A DNA stretch of 64,000 nucleotides from Arthrobacter sp. 131MFCol6.1 (GCF_000374925.1 NZ_KB895542.1:1-64000); one strand, 5' to 3'; shown: positions 17,437-25,957, counted from the stretch's first letter. Notes: a model not told the origin generated them from the sequence alone. Numbers and translations: made by a program.

Positions 17437-18030
17437 ATGGACGACAAAGCGATCTTGCACACCTACCTGCGCACCCGGCGCCAAGACCTCCTCGGGAAGC
17501 TCGAAGGCCTCAGCGAGTACGACGTGCGCCGGCCCCTCACACCCACGGGCACCAACCTGCTGGGACTGGTCAAGCACGTGGCCAGCGTCGAACTCGGCTA
17601 CTTTGGCGAGGTCTTCGGCCGTCCCAGCGAGCTGAAGCTGCCGTGGTTCGCCGACGACGCGGAGCCGGATGCCGACATGTGGGCAGCCCCCGGCGAGACG
17701 CGGGAGCAGATCACTGAGCTGCACCGGCTCTCGGCGGCCCACAGCGATGCCACCATCGAGGACCTTCCGCTCGACGCGCCCGGTGTGGTTCCCTGGTGGC
17801 CGGACGAGCGCAAGCACGTGACCCTGCAGCAGATCCTCGTGCACATGTGCGTGGAGACCGCCCACCACCTTGGACACGCCGACATCCTGCGCGAACTCAT
17901 CGACGGCAGCGCAGGCCAGCGTCCGGGGGATCCGAACCTTTCGTCGCGCACCGCCGAGGGGTGGGCCGTGCACCGGGCCCGCATCGAGGCAGCCGCCGTC
18001 GCTGCCGAAGCGGGAGCGGCAGGCCGCTAG
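17437..18030 (+). CDS. DinB-family protein (DUF664-like)
   Basis: 197-residue four-helix protein of the DinB/YfiT superfamily, DUF664 branch. Three histidines expected to bind a divalent metal are visible in VKHVASVE (near residue 47), ILVHMCVETAHHLGHADILRE (near residues 133-147). Members act as metal-dependent thiol-transferases or are uncharacterised; some actinobacterial relatives use mycothiol. No partner gene is visible next to it, so the substrate stays unknown. The start is set by the TATAGT promoter hexamer. Confidence 0.88.
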   Translation: MDDKAILHTYLRTRRQDLLGKLEGLSEYDVRRPLTPTGTNLLGLVKHVASVELGYFGEVFGRPSELKLPWFADDAEPDADMWAAPGETREQITELHRLSAAHSDATIEDLPLDAPGVVPWWPDERKHVTLQQILVHMCVETAHHLGHADILRELIDGSAGQRPGDPNLSSRTAEGWAVHRARIEAAAVAAEAGAAGR

Positions 18031-18195
18031 TAAGGCCGCTAAAACGGGCACGTAGCGGCAGCCAACAGCAGCCGGCGAACACGGCCGCGACGGATTGCCG
18101 CCGACGCCGCATCGTTTCTGCAAGCAAAATCTCAGTTTTCGGTGCGGAGCCATCGTAGTGTAGTCCGGTCCGCTGTTGAAGAAGAAGGAGCATTC

Positions 18196-18372
18196 GTGAA
18201 GTCGTTTGCCTGTGGTGATGTGGTTCCCGGTTGTGACGCCCGCTGGGTGTGCAGCACCGACGATGAAATTCTGGTCAATGTGGCCGCCCACGCGGCGTCC
18301 GCACATGGGCTGGAGGAGCTGCCGGCCGACGTCGTGCAGTCGATCCACAGAGCCATCGTTCCCGTTAGTTGA
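18196..18372 (+). CDS. DUF1059 small protein
   Basis: 58-residue soluble protein matching the DUF1059 pattern: MKSFACGDVVPGCDARWVCSTDDEILVNVAAHAASAHG, with three cysteines and the A-x-H-A-x-x-x-H-G segment. The GTG start follows AAGGAG by 6 bases. Function of the family is unknown; the cysteine/histidine pattern could bind a metal. Its TGA stop overlaps the TTG start of the EAL gene (TTGA), so the two are probably translationally coupled. Confidence 0.85.
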   Translation: MKSFACGDVVPGCDARWVCSTDDEILVNVAAHAASAHGLEELPADVVQSIHRAIVPVS

Positions 18373-19517
18373 TTCACGAGGCAGGCGGCCTCCCGCCCGA
18401 CGCCGGGGCCGCACCGGGCCCGGACTGGGAGGAGCAGCTGGCGGCCGCCTGCCGGGGTGTCGGCCTTTCCGCGGCCTACCAGCCCATTGTTGATACCGCG
18501 CGCGGCACAGTGGTGGGCTATGAGGCCCTCGCCCGGTTTCCGGGTTTCGCCGAAAAAAATCCTGAGGTGTGGTTCGCCGCCGCGCACACGCATGGCCTGG
18601 CGGCCGAGCTCGAGGCCGCAGCCTTGCGGGCGGCGCTCGCGGCGCGCCCCACCCTGCCGCCGAACTGCTTCCTGACCCTCAACGTCTCACCGGAGCTGCT
18701 GCTGACGGAGGAGATCCGTGGCATCTGGCGCGGCCAGGGCAATCTCGGCGGGCTGGTGGTCGAGCTGACGGAGCAGACCCCGATCAACTCCTATCTGGAG
18801 CTCGAGCCCGACCTCAACCAGCTGCGCGCCGCCGGCGCGCTGATCGCCGTCGACGACGCCGGTGCCGGCTACGCCGGGCTCCGGCACCTCCTGGCCTTGC
18901 GGCCCTCGCTGATCAAGCTCGATCGTGAGCTGATCCAGGATGTTGACCGGGACGAGGCCAAGCGTGCCCTGATCTCCATGCTCGGAACCTTCGCCAGCCG
19001 CGTCGATGCCTGGATCCTGGCCGAGGGAGTGGAGCGCGTTGAGGAACTGGACGCCCTCGTTGCCCTCGGCGTGCCCCTGGTTCAGGGGTACTGCCTGGCC
19101 CGGCCCGGTCCGGCGTGGGAACAGATCGATCTTGACGTTGCCCACCGTCTGGCGTCCAAACCCCCGGCCACGCAGCGGAGCATCATCCGGGACATCGTGG
19201 AACCCGCGACGACGGCCGCCACCACTGCGACGGCGGCGGCCGCGTTTGATGACAACCCCGCCCTGCAGTCAGTGGTGCTGATGGGCGAGCATTTGCGGCC
19301 CGTTGCGGTGCTCGACCCCTCCGCGGCGGCCCTGGGCGTGGTGAGCCCGGGAATGCGGGTCAACCTGGACACGCCGCTCAGCGAGGCCCTGGCGCGTTCC
19401 ATGACGCGGACCCAGGCCAGCCGGTTTGACCCCCTGCTGGTGACCGACAACGCCGGCCGCTTTGCCGGCGTCGCGCGCATGGAACGGATGATTACGGCGC
19501 TGGCAGCTCACAGCTAG
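18369..19517 (+). CDS. EAL-domain cyclic-di-GMP phosphodiesterase
   Basis: 382-residue protein with an EAL domain over about residues 25-255 and a C-terminal 100-residue region resembling a degenerate CBS/YkuI-type module. Catalytic landmarks look intact: E52-A-L-A-R, the metal-binding Asn in LNVSPELL, Glu in VVELTEQT, the DDAGAGYAGL loop, Lys in LIKLDREL and Glu in AEGVE. An active c-di-GMP phosphodiesterase is therefore plausible. No membrane segment is seen. The TTG start overlaps the DUF1059 stop by four bases and lacks a good separate ribosome-binding site, suggesting coupling. It converges on the DUF1810 gene with overlapping stop codons. No GGDEF protein is in the window. Confidence 0.88.
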   Translation: MIHEAGGLPPDAGAAPGPDWEEQLAAACRGVGLSAAYQPIVDTARGTVVGYEALARFPGFAEKNPEVWFAAAHTHGLAAELEAAALRAALAARPTLPPNCFLTLNVSPELLLTEEIRGIWRGQGNLGGLVVELTEQTPINSYLELEPDLNQLRAAGALIAVDDAGAGYAGLRHLLALRPSLIKLDRELIQDVDRDEAKRALISMLGTFASRVDAWILAEGVERVEELDALVALGVPLVQGYCLARPGPAWEQIDLDVAHRLASKPPATQRSIIRDIVEPATTAATTATAAAAFDDNPALQSVVLMGEHLRPVAVLDPSAAALGVVSPGMRVNLDTPLSEALARSMTRTQASRFDPLLVTDNAGRFAGVARMERMITALAAHS

Positions 19518-19987
19518 CCCGTCGGGCCCGGACCGCCGGGTTCTCCTTCCAGCGGCTGGTATTCCAGCAGCTGGTCTGTGGCGGGATCGGGCAGGCCATC
19601 GAAGTAGCGGTCCAAGACGTCCCGGAACACGGGTTCGCCGGGCGCGGCGCGCCGGAACAGCGTCATGGACGAGTGCAGCTTCCGGGTGTCGATGCCGCCG
19701 AAAATTTGCACCGCGGACCGCCCCTGAAGGTCGGCCACTGCGGCGGCAGCCTCCCGGAGCCGCGGGCCAAGGACGCCGTGCCGGCAATAGGCACGGGCCT
19801 CGGCCAGGGAGGAGATGGCGTACTTGCGGGCGGTTTCGCTGCGGCCCAGGCCCGCGAGCTGGGGGAAAACGAACCACATCCAGTGACTCCTCTTCATGCC
19901 CGACCGCAACTCCGCCAGGGCGTGCCCGTAGGTTCCGCCGGCATCTTGGGCCGCCACGAACCGTTCAAGATCGTAAGGGTCTTCCAT
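19514..19987 (-). CDS. DUF1810 family protein
   Basis: 157-residue protein of the DUF1810 family. The core reads DLERFVAAQD, then KRSHWMWFVFPQLAGLGRSETARKYAI, and later QIFGGIDTRKLHSSMTLF, all family hallmarks. Function unknown; structures in the family are all-helical. The ATG at 19987 has a TAGCCT hexamer 7 bases upstream on the minus strand, and much longer in-frame starts have no family similarity. Its last four bases overlap the end of the convergent EAL gene. Confidence 0.88.
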   Translation of the reverse strand: MEDPYDLERFVAAQDAGGTYGHALAELRSGMKRSHWMWFVFPQLAGLGRSETARKYAISSLAEARAYCRHGVLGPRLREAAAAVADLQGRSAVQIFGGIDTRKLHSSMTLFRRAAPGEPVFRDVLDRYFDGLPDPATDQLLEYQPLEGEPGGPGPTG

Positions 19988-19994
19988 GCCCGCT

Positions 19995-20000
19995 AGGCTA
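19995..20000 (-). promoter_or_regulatory. -10 hexamer TAGCCT for the DUF1810 gene
   Basis: TAGCCT on the minus strand is followed by 7 bases and the ATG at 19987; likely leaderless. Confidence 0.5.
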
Positions 20001-20090
20001 CGTCCCCCGGTGCCGGAGTGACAGCACCGCGACAGGCCGCCCGCGGGCGAAGGGGTCATTCGGCCGGGCCTAATGTGCCGGTCCCGGGCG

Positions 20091-20096
20091 TATCGT
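20091..20096 (+). promoter_or_regulatory. -10 hexamer TATCGT for the ABC exporter operon
   Basis: TATCGT ends 7 bases before the ATG at 20104. It favours that ATG over the in-frame GTG at 20095, which would overlap the hexamer. Confidence 0.55.
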
Positions 20097-20103
20097 GTCC
20101 CCC

Positions 20104-21036
20104 ATGGCGAATGTCTTGGAGATGGTCGGCGTTGTGAAGCGGTTCGGGCCCGTGGTCGCCCTGAACGGGTTGGATTTTTCAGTCGAGGCGGGCGAGGTCC
20201 ACGGCTTCCTTGGACCGAACGGTTCGGGTAAGTCGACAACGATTCGCCTGCTGCTGGGCATGCTTCGCGCCAGCGCGGGCTCCATCCGGGTGCTGGGCCT
20301 GGACCCGTGGCACGACGTCGCGAGCCTCCACCGGCGCCTGGCGTACGTCCCCGGGGATGTGGCGTTGTGGCCCAACCTGACCGGAGGGGAGGTCATCGAC
20401 CTCCTCGGCCGCCTCCAGGGCGGCCAGGACCTGGCCCGGCGGGCCCAGCTGTTGGACCTCTTCGACCTCGATCCCACGAAGAAGTCCCGGGCCTACTCCA
20501 AAGGCAACCGGCAGAAGGTGGCCCTGGTCGCTGCGCTGGCCACCGACGCTGAGCTGTTCCTGCTGGACGAGCCCACCAGCGGCCTGGACCCCCTGATGGA
20601 GGAGGCCTTCCGCGGCTGTGTCCGGGAACTGCGGAACCAGGGCCGCACGGTACTGCTCAGCAGCCATATCCTCAGCGAGGCCGAGGCGCTTTCGGACCGC
20701 GTGAGCATCATCCGTGAGGGCCGGGTGGTGGAGACCGGGCGGCTTGATGAACTCAGGCACCTGACCCGTACCTCCGTCACTGCCGATCTCGCGGCGGTAC
20801 CGGCAGGCCTGGATGCCCTGCCAGGCGTCCACGATGTCGTCGTCACGAACCACCGCGTCAGCGCCCAAGTGGAACCGTCCGGCCTGGCCCCGTTCATGCG
20901 GGCGCTGACCGATGCGGGACTCGTCGCGCTGACCAGCCAGCCGCCCACCCTGGAGGATCTCTTCCTGCGCCACTACGGCGCGGCGGTGCCCGTGGCCGCG
21001 GCAGGGTCGAGCAGCGGGGGCACCGCTGATGCGTGA
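20104..21036 (+). CDS. ABC transporter ATP-binding protein (ABC-2 exporter)
   Basis: Cytoplasmic ATPase subunit of an ABC-2 type exporter, 310 residues. Walker A is GPNGSGKST from about residue 38, the signature YSKGNRQK follows near 136, Walker B and D-loop are LFLLDEPTSGLDPLMEE, and the H-loop is SSHILSEAE. A C-terminal regulatory extension of about 80 residues is present, as in DrrA-like subunits. It overlaps the membrane subunit gene by 8 bases, so the two form one transporter. Family members export antibiotics, lipids or polyketides, sometimes as self-resistance; no biosynthetic genes are nearby. Confidence 0.92.
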   Translation: MANVLEMVGVVKRFGPVVALNGLDFSVEAGEVHGFLGPNGSGKSTTIRLLLGMLRASAGSIRVLGLDPWHDVASLHRRLAYVPGDVALWPNLTGGEVIDLLGRLQGGQDLARRAQLLDLFDLDPTKKSRAYSKGNRQKVALVAALATDAELFLLDEPTSGLDPLMEEAFRGCVRELRNQGRTVLLSSHILSEAEALSDRVSIIREGRVVETGRLDELRHLTRTSVTADLAAVPAGLDALPGVHDVVVTNHRVSAQVEPSGLAPFMRALTDAGLVALTSQPPTLEDLFLRHYGAAVPVAAAGSSSGGTADA

Positions 21037-22621
21037 AACGCTGGCGGGGACCGGAGTCCTGATCAGGCTCGGGCTCCGGCGCGACCGATGGCTGTTGCCG
21101 GCGTGGATCGCCGGATTCGCCGCGACAACGTATTCAACCGCGGTGGCCGGCGCCGAGCTCTACCCCGATGTCGGGAGCCGGGTCGAGGCCGCGACGGCCC
21201 TGAATGCCACGGCCTCGCTAGTAGCCCTCTTCGGCAGGGTCTACGACCCCTCATCCCTCGGTGCGCTGTCCCTCATCAAGTACACGGCGTTCATGGCTGC
21301 CATCCTGGCCGTCCTCATGGTGTTCATCACCGTCCGCCATACCCGCAGCGACGAAGAGTCCGGGCGGCTCGAGCTCCTGGGCGGCGGCCGGCTGGGCCGG
21401 GACGCGCCGCTCGCGGCCGCCCTCGCCATCAGCTTCGGAGCCAGCATTGTCCTGGGGCTGGTCACGGCGGTGTCTTTGGCAGCCGGCGGGCTTCCGGCCG
21501 CCGGCTCGATCGCGTTCGGACTGGGCTGGGCCGCCACCGGCATGGCGTTCAGCGCCGTGGCCGGGGTCACCGCCCAGCTGACGGCCAGCGCGCGGGCGGC
21601 CACGGGAATGAGCCTCGGCGTCGTTGCCGTGACCTATGCGCTGCGGGCGGTGGGGGACCTCGCCGAACCGGGGCCCTCCGCCCTGTCCTGGCTTTCGCCG
21701 ATCGGCTGGAACCAGCAGATCCGGGCCTTCGCCGGGGACCAGTGGTGGGTGCTCGCCCTGCCACTGGCACTGTGCGCCGCACTCGTGCCCGTGGCGCTGG
21801 CCCTCCGCGCCCGCCGGGACCTCGGCTCCGGCCTGCGCCAGGAGCGCCCCGGCCCGGCACGCGGCTCGCTCCGCGGGGTCGGGGACCTCGCCGTGCGGCT
21901 CCAGTTCCGGCTGTTGGCGGCCTGGGCGGTCGCCTTCGTGGTGTTCGGCGTGGTGATCGGATCGCTGGCCGGCAACGTCACGGATTTGCTGAGTTCGCCC
22001 AACGCTCAGGACCTGATCAGGATGCTGGGCGGAACCCAGGCCATGACGGATGCCTTCATTGCCGCGGAGATCAGCATCATGGGACTGCTGGCCGCTGCCT
22101 ACGGACTGTCCGCGGCCAGCCGGCTCCGTGACGAGGAGACGGACGGCCACGTCGAGGCGCTGCTGGGCACCGCCACCACCCGGCCGCGGTGGGCCACCAG
22201 CCATTTCGCCCTGGCGCTGGCCGGCGTCGCCGTGCTCATGCTGCTGGCCGGAGTGTCCGTCGGGGCCGGCGCAGCCACCGTCCTGGCCGATGCCAATCAA
22301 CTCGGCCGCGTCACCCTGGCCGCTGCCGCCCAGATCCCCGCTGCCTGGGTCATGACCGCAGTGGTGCTGGCGGTGTTTGGCTGGGCGCCCCGGCTCACGG
22401 GGACGGTCTGGGCTCTGCTGCTGCTGTTTGTTGCCCTGGGAGAGTTCGGCGTGCTGTGGAACGCCCCGGAGTGGCTGATGGAGCTCTCCCCATTCCGGCA
22501 TTCGCCGCTGCTGCCCTTGGATTCCGGCGCAGTCGGCCCGTTGCTGGGACTCACTGTGACGGCCGCTGCGCTCGCTGCGCTGGGATACGCCGGCTGGCGC
22601 CGCCGGGATCTGGCCCCGTGA
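21029..22621 (+). CDS. ABC-2 exporter membrane protein
   Basis: 530-residue polytopic membrane protein with about 12 hydrophobic segments in two similar halves, each with an R-x-x-E-E/T-x-G-R/H-x-E-x-L-L-G element after the second helix of its half (SDEESGRLELLGGGRLGRD near residue 109 and RDEETDGHVEALLGTATTR near 368). This duplicated arrangement is typical of the large actinobacterial permeases annotated as antibiotic exporters. It starts with ATG 8 bases inside the ATPase gene. Substrate unknown. Confidence 0.88.
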   Translation: MRETLAGTGVLIRLGLRRDRWLLPAWIAGFAATTYSTAVAGAELYPDVGSRVEAATALNATASLVALFGRVYDPSSLGALSLIKYTAFMAAILAVLMVFITVRHTRSDEESGRLELLGGGRLGRDAPLAAALAISFGASIVLGLVTAVSLAAGGLPAAGSIAFGLGWAATGMAFSAVAGVTAQLTASARAATGMSLGVVAVTYALRAVGDLAEPGPSALSWLSPIGWNQQIRAFAGDQWWVLALPLALCAALVPVALALRARRDLGSGLRQERPGPARGSLRGVGDLAVRLQFRLLAAWAVAFVVFGVVIGSLAGNVTDLLSSPNAQDLIRMLGGTQAMTDAFIAAEISIMGLLAAAYGLSAASRLRDEETDGHVEALLGTATTRPRWATSHFALALAGVAVLMLLAGVSVGAGAATVLADANQLGRVTLAAAAQIPAAWVMTAVVLAVFGWAPRLTGTVWALLLLFVALGEFGVLWNAPEWLMELSPFRHSPLLPLDSGAVGPLLGLTVTAAALAALGYAGWRRRDLAP

Positions 22622-22662
22622 GCGGAACAGACCCACCACTACTCGCCAATAGAGGGCAGCGG

Positions 22663-22668
22663 TAATAT
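22663..22668 (+). promoter_or_regulatory. Possible -10 hexamer TAATAT for mgtC
   Basis: TAATAT lies 76 bases before the ATG. Transcription would start near 22675, exactly where a nested hairpin begins. Confidence 0.4.
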
Positions 22669-22674
22669 CAGATT

Positions 22675-22719
22675 CGAGAGTTCCTGGCGCATTCCGGCAC
22701 TGACCGGACGCCACTCTCG
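22675..22719 (+). promoter_or_regulatory. Structured leader hairpin before mgtC
   Basis: Nested complementarity: CGAGAGT (22675-22681) with ACTCTCG (22713-22719), GGCG (22686-22689) with CGCC (22709-22712), and CCGG (22694-22697) with CCGG (22704-22707). The hairpin ends 20 bases before the ATG, next to the GGAGGGCGGG ribosome-binding site, so it could influence translation. No known riboswitch class is recognised. Confidence 0.5.
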
Positions 22720-22738
22720 GGCCGGGTCGGAGGGCGGG

Positions 22739-23467
22739 ATGCAGGACGCATACGGGCTATACACCCCGACCACGCTGGTGGAAATCGGGCTTCTGCTGGC
22801 GACATTTATCCTCTGCTCCCTGATTGGCACCGAGCGGCAGGTCCGGCAAAAGGTCGCTGGCTACCGCACCCACGTCCTGGTCGGGCTCGGATCGTGCACG
22901 TTCACCCTGATCTCCGCCTACGGCTTCGCCGCCGTCCAGACCGGGGGCACCGTGGACCCGTCCCGTATTGCAGCCCAAATCGTCAGCGGCATCGGTTTCC
23001 TCGGCGCCGGGGTGATTTTCAAGGGACGGAACGTTGTCCGCGGCCTGACGACGGCCGCCAGCATTTGGGTTTCTGCCGCCGTCGGCATGGCGTGCGGGGC
23101 CGGAATGCTGTCCCTGGCTGTTTCGCTGACCGCTTTCCACCTCATCACGTTGTACGTCGTCTCTCCGGTGATCAGGAAGATCCCGACCCCTGACGCGCAC
23201 CGGGTCCTGCACCTGGGCTATGCCGACAACAAGGGCGTGCTGCGGCAAGTGCTGGAGATCGCCACCAACATGGGGTTCAGCTCCTCAATCCTGAGCATCA
23301 ATAAGGCGGGCGATGAACAAAAGCCAATCGTCCTCATGGACATCCGCTTCCATGGTCATCTTCCGCTGCGGGAACTCGTCCCCTACCTCCTGGATGTGCC
23401 CGGCGTGCAGAGTGTGAACGTTCGCGACACCGACCCGAACGAGGACGACGATGACGCCAGCGCTTGA
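22739..23467 (+). CDS. mgtC: MgtC/SapB family membrane protein
   Basis: 242-residue membrane protein of the MgtC/SapB family. Five hydrophobic segments cover residues 15-140 with the landmarks LIGTERQ, YRTHVLVGLGSC, QIVSGIGFLGAGVIFK and VRGLTTAASIWVSAAVGMACG. The C-terminal soluble part (about residues 155-235) resembles an ACT-like regulatory domain. MgtC proteins help growth at low magnesium and modulate the membrane ATP synthase or acid tolerance in pathogens. The acidic tail DPNEDDDDASA is unusual. Strong GGAGGG site. A structured leader precedes the gene. Confidence 0.92.
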   Translation: MQDAYGLYTPTTLVEIGLLLATFILCSLIGTERQVRQKVAGYRTHVLVGLGSCTFTLISAYGFAAVQTGGTVDPSRIAAQIVSGIGFLGAGVIFKGRNVVRGLTTAASIWVSAAVGMACGAGMLSLAVSLTAFHLITLYVVSPVIRKIPTPDAHRVLHLGYADNKGVLRQVLEIATNMGFSSSILSINKAGDEQKPIVLMDIRFHGHLPLRELVPYLLDVPGVQSVNVRDTDPNEDDDDASA

Positions 23468-23542
23468 GAATCCGCCGCCACGCACACCACCGAAACTCCC
23501 GTGACTGCCGCACGCTGATTGAAGCCGATCGGGGATGACCGT

Positions 23543-23548
23543 TAGAGT
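23543..23548 (+). promoter_or_regulatory. -10 hexamer TAGAGT for the GNAT-VOC operon
   Basis: TAGAGT ends 6 bases before the ATG at 23555; leaderless start likely. Confidence 0.6.
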
Positions 23549-23554
23549 CTGCGG

Positions 23555-24097
23555 ATGACCGAGAACACCGTCGCTTTGACGGATACCGTGGGCGTGCGGG
23601 TGCTGCGCAGGTCCGACGCCGGACCTTTGGCCGACGCCTACCTGCGGAACCGGGAGCACCTGGCGCCCTGGGAACCGCTGCGGTTTGAGGAATTCTTCAC
23701 CGCCGAGGGACAGGCGGCCAGCATTGAATCCAAGCTCGGGTTGTTCATCGCGGGAACGGACGTGCCCTGGGTCCTCGTGGAAGGTTCCCGCATCATCGGG
23801 GTGATCAACCTCAGCGGGATTGTCCGGGGGCCATTCCTCAGCGCCCACCTCGGCTACTGGGTGGACAAGGACATGACGGGGCGGGGAATTGGCTCGGCCG
23901 CGGTGGAGTTCGCCCTCCAAACCGCGCGCAACGAACTGGGACTGCACCGGCTGCAGGCCTCTACCCTCCCGCACAACGCCGCGTCCCAGCGGATCCTGAA
24001 GCGGGCTGGCTTTGCGGAGATCGGTTTGGCAGCCCAGTACCTGCGGATCGCCGGATCCTGGCAGGACCACGTCCTGTTCCAGCGGATACTGTTCTGA
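23555..24097 (+). CDS. GNAT acetyltransferase (RimJ-like)
   Basis: 180-residue N-acetyltransferase of the RimJ/RimL branch. The acetyl-CoA pyrophosphate loop reads DKDMTGRGIGSAAVEFAL (Q/R-x-x-G-x-G/A pattern) near residue 105-120, preceded by HLGYWV and followed by GLHRLQASTLPHNAASQRILKRAGF, which is diagnostic. Likely acetylates a protein N-terminus or a small amine. Its TGA shares one base with the ATG of the VOC gene, so they form an operon. Confidence 0.9.
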   Translation: MTENTVALTDTVGVRVLRRSDAGPLADAYLRNREHLAPWEPLRFEEFFTAEGQAASIESKLGLFIAGTDVPWVLVEGSRIIGVINLSGIVRGPFLSAHLGYWVDKDMTGRGIGSAAVEFALQTARNELGLHRLQASTLPHNAASQRILKRAGFAEIGLAAQYLRIAGSWQDHVLFQRILF

Positions 24098-24546
24098 TGG
24101 CTGATATTCCGGTTACACCTGGTCCGGTTGCACCAGTTCCAATTGCGCCGGCGGACTTTGGTGCCCTGCACCATGTAGAACTCTGGGTGCCGGACCTGCA
24201 GCGGGCCAGGGACCAGTGGGGCTGGCTGCTGGCCCGGCTGGGCTACGAGGCCTACCAGGACTGGGCCCACGGGTGCAGCTGGCGCCGCGGGGCGACGTAC
24301 ATCGTCGTCGAGCAGTCCCCGGCACTGACCGGAACCGCGCACGACCGCAAAGCACCGGGCCTGAACCACCTCGCGTTCAGCGCGGGGACCCGGGCAGACG
24401 TGGACGCCATAGCGGCGGAGGGCCCGAGCCACGGTTGGGCGGAGTTATTTCCGGACAAGTATCCGCACGCGGGCGGCCCCGATCACTTCGCCGCCTACCT
24501 CGTGAATGCGGACGGCTATGAAGTGGAGCTGATCGCGGCCGCCTGA
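24097..24546 (+). CDS. VOC/glyoxalase-fold protein
   Basis: 149-residue vicinal oxygen chelate protein. HHVELWVPDLQRARDQWGWLLARLGY starts the first beta-alpha-beta unit with a likely metal-binding His, KAPGLNHLAFSA gives the second and GPDHFAAYLVNADGYEVELIA the last, with a terminal metal-ligand Glu. Function (lyase, dioxygenase, resistance protein) cannot be fixed. Coupled to the GNAT gene by a TGATG overlap, hinting at small-molecule modification. Confidence 0.88.
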   Translation: MADIPVTPGPVAPVPIAPADFGALHHVELWVPDLQRARDQWGWLLARLGYEAYQDWAHGCSWRRGATYIVVEQSPALTGTAHDRKAPGLNHLAFSAGTRADVDAIAAEGPSHGWAELFPDKYPHAGGPDHFAAYLVNADGYEVELIAAA

Positions 24547-24559
24547 TCGCGTCGGTGCC

Positions 24560-24994
24560 CTACGGGTTGGTTGTCGGCGGTGCCTGTTCAGCCTTGAGTT
24601 CCTCGCCGTGGGCGATGATCGCGTAGATGATCAGCACGTCCATGGCGATGACGATGACGGACCACCACGGCTGCGCCGGAATGAGCATCAGTTGAACGAC
24701 CGCGCTGAAGCCGGCAACGACGACACCGACGACTCGAGCCCACGTTGCACCGGAGAAGAGCCCGACGGCGGTGAGGATCAGGAGCACCCCGAGGGCGACA
24801 TTCCACCAGCCCCAGCCCTTCGCATCGAAGAGGAACAGGGTTCCCGGGGTCGACAAATAGTAGGTGTCGGGACCGGTGAGAGCGACGAGGCCTTGAAGGC
24901 CGCTGAAAACGCCGTTGATGATCAGAATCACTCCGGCGAAACGGACCCAGCCGGTCCAGCCAGTCGAAGCAACAGGATGATGGGCAGTAGTCAT
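24560..24994 (-). CDS. Four-helix membrane protein (DUF7144-like)
   Basis: 144-residue membrane protein with four hydrophobic segments (about residues 18-38, 62-80, 85-105 and 108-128). The motifs WVRFAGVILIINGVFSGLQGL, LFDAKGWGWWNVALGVLLILTAVGLF and WSVIVIAMDVLIIYAIIAHGEE are shared by a common actinobacterial family of unknown function. The ATG has GGAAAG upstream. Convergent with the VOC gene, 13 bases apart. Confidence 0.8.
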   Translation of the reverse strand: MTTAHHPVASTGWTGWVRFAGVILIINGVFSGLQGLVALTGPDTYYLSTPGTLFLFDAKGWGWWNVALGVLLILTAVGLFSGATWARVVGVVVAGFSAVVQLMLIPAQPWWSVIVIAMDVLIIYAIIAHGEELKAEQAPPTTNP

Positions 24995-25165
24995 AGTGCC
25001 GACCGCTTTCCGTTGAATGCTCTGCCGTCGGCCTCATGGTCGGCGCAGTCGTGTCGTGAAACTAGTACCGATTCCGATTATGTTCCTCAGCCTCCGCGGC
25101 GGTCAATCGGCACAGGAACTTTGGCGCCGCCGCGGCCGTCGCATTGCGATTGCCCTGGATCCGGG

Positions 25166-25171
25166 TACGTT
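25166..25171 (+). promoter_or_regulatory. Possible -10 hexamer TACGTT for the S51-like gene
   Basis: TACGTT ends 5 bases before the ATG at 25177. Spacing is a little short for a leaderless start. Confidence 0.4.
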
Positions 25172-25176
25172 GAAGC

Positions 25177-25905
25177 ATGACCATCCTGCTTGTTGGCGGC
25201 GGCCCTGACACCGTGACCGTTCCTGCCGTCTTCGACCGGTTCGTCAAGGAACTCCGGCGCCGGGCCCCCGGCAGGATTTCCCGCGTCGCTATGGTTCTCT
25301 TTGACCATGAGGGCAGCTCTGAATATTTCCTGCCTGCCTATGTGGAGCCGCTGGAGTCCCGGACAGCCTGCGAGGTCGTCCCGGTCCTCCTCGGCTTCAA
25401 CCGGGGCGCGGACCCCGCCGCGTTCGACGACGTCGACGGCATCGTCGTCGGGGGCGGGCCGACGCCGGGCTATCTGGAAGGCCTGCTGCCGTCCGCGCAC
25501 CCCATCCGCAGTCTGGTCTCTGACGGTGTGCCGTATATGGGATTCTCAGCCGGCGCGATGGTGGCGCCAGTACGGGCGATCGTGGGCGGCTACCGAATCC
25601 GCGGCACCGAGGTCTGCCCGGCGGATTGGTCGGAGGGTCTGGATGAAGTGGAGATCCGCGACGGGCTGGGCCTGGTGCCCTTCGCCGTCGACGTGCACGC
25701 CGCGCAGGCGGGGACCCTCGGCCGGGCCGTTGGGGCGGTGGCAAAAGGTCTCGTGGACCGCGCGGTCGCCGTGGATGAGAACACTGCCCTGGTCCTGCAC
25801 CAGGCGGACCTGGAGGAGCTGGACGTGATCGGCGCCGGGAACTGCTGGACGATTCGCGGCGCCGGCGCCAAAGCCACCGTCTCGGTTCTGTCAGCGCACA
25901 GCTAA
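25177..25905 (+). CDS. Peptidase S51 / cyanophycinase-like protein
   Basis: 242-residue protein with a class-I glutamine-amidotransferase-like fold of the S51 group. It begins MTILLVGGGPD, has DGIVVGGGPTPGYLEGL near residue 88, and carries the nucleophile elbow GFSAGAM with Ser124. S51 enzymes are aspartyl dipeptidases (PepE) or cyanophycinases. The remaining residues of the catalytic triad cannot be assigned securely by eye. Single gene, likely starting near its own weak promoter. Confidence 0.8.
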   Translation: MTILLVGGGPDTVTVPAVFDRFVKELRRRAPGRISRVAMVLFDHEGSSEYFLPAYVEPLESRTACEVVPVLLGFNRGADPAAFDDVDGIVVGGGPTPGYLEGLLPSAHPIRSLVSDGVPYMGFSAGAMVAPVRAIVGGYRIRGTEVCPADWSEGLDEVEIRDGLGLVPFAVDVHAAQAGTLGRAVGAVAKGLVDRAVAVDENTALVLHQADLEELDVIGAGNCWTIRGAGAKATVSVLSAHS

Positions 25906-25921
25906 GTTCCGAAACCACCCC

Positions 25922-25950
25922 TTGGCACGCTTGTTACTCGCGGGTAACAT
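25922..25950 (+). promoter_or_regulatory. Promoter TTGGCA-N17-TAACAT for the thioesterase gene
   Basis: A good -35 (TTGGCA, 25922-25927) and -10 (TAACAT, 25945-25950) at the optimal 17-base spacing; the -10 ends 7 bases before the ATG at 25958, indicating a leaderless mRNA. Confidence 0.7.
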
Positions 25951-25957
25951 ATGATTC

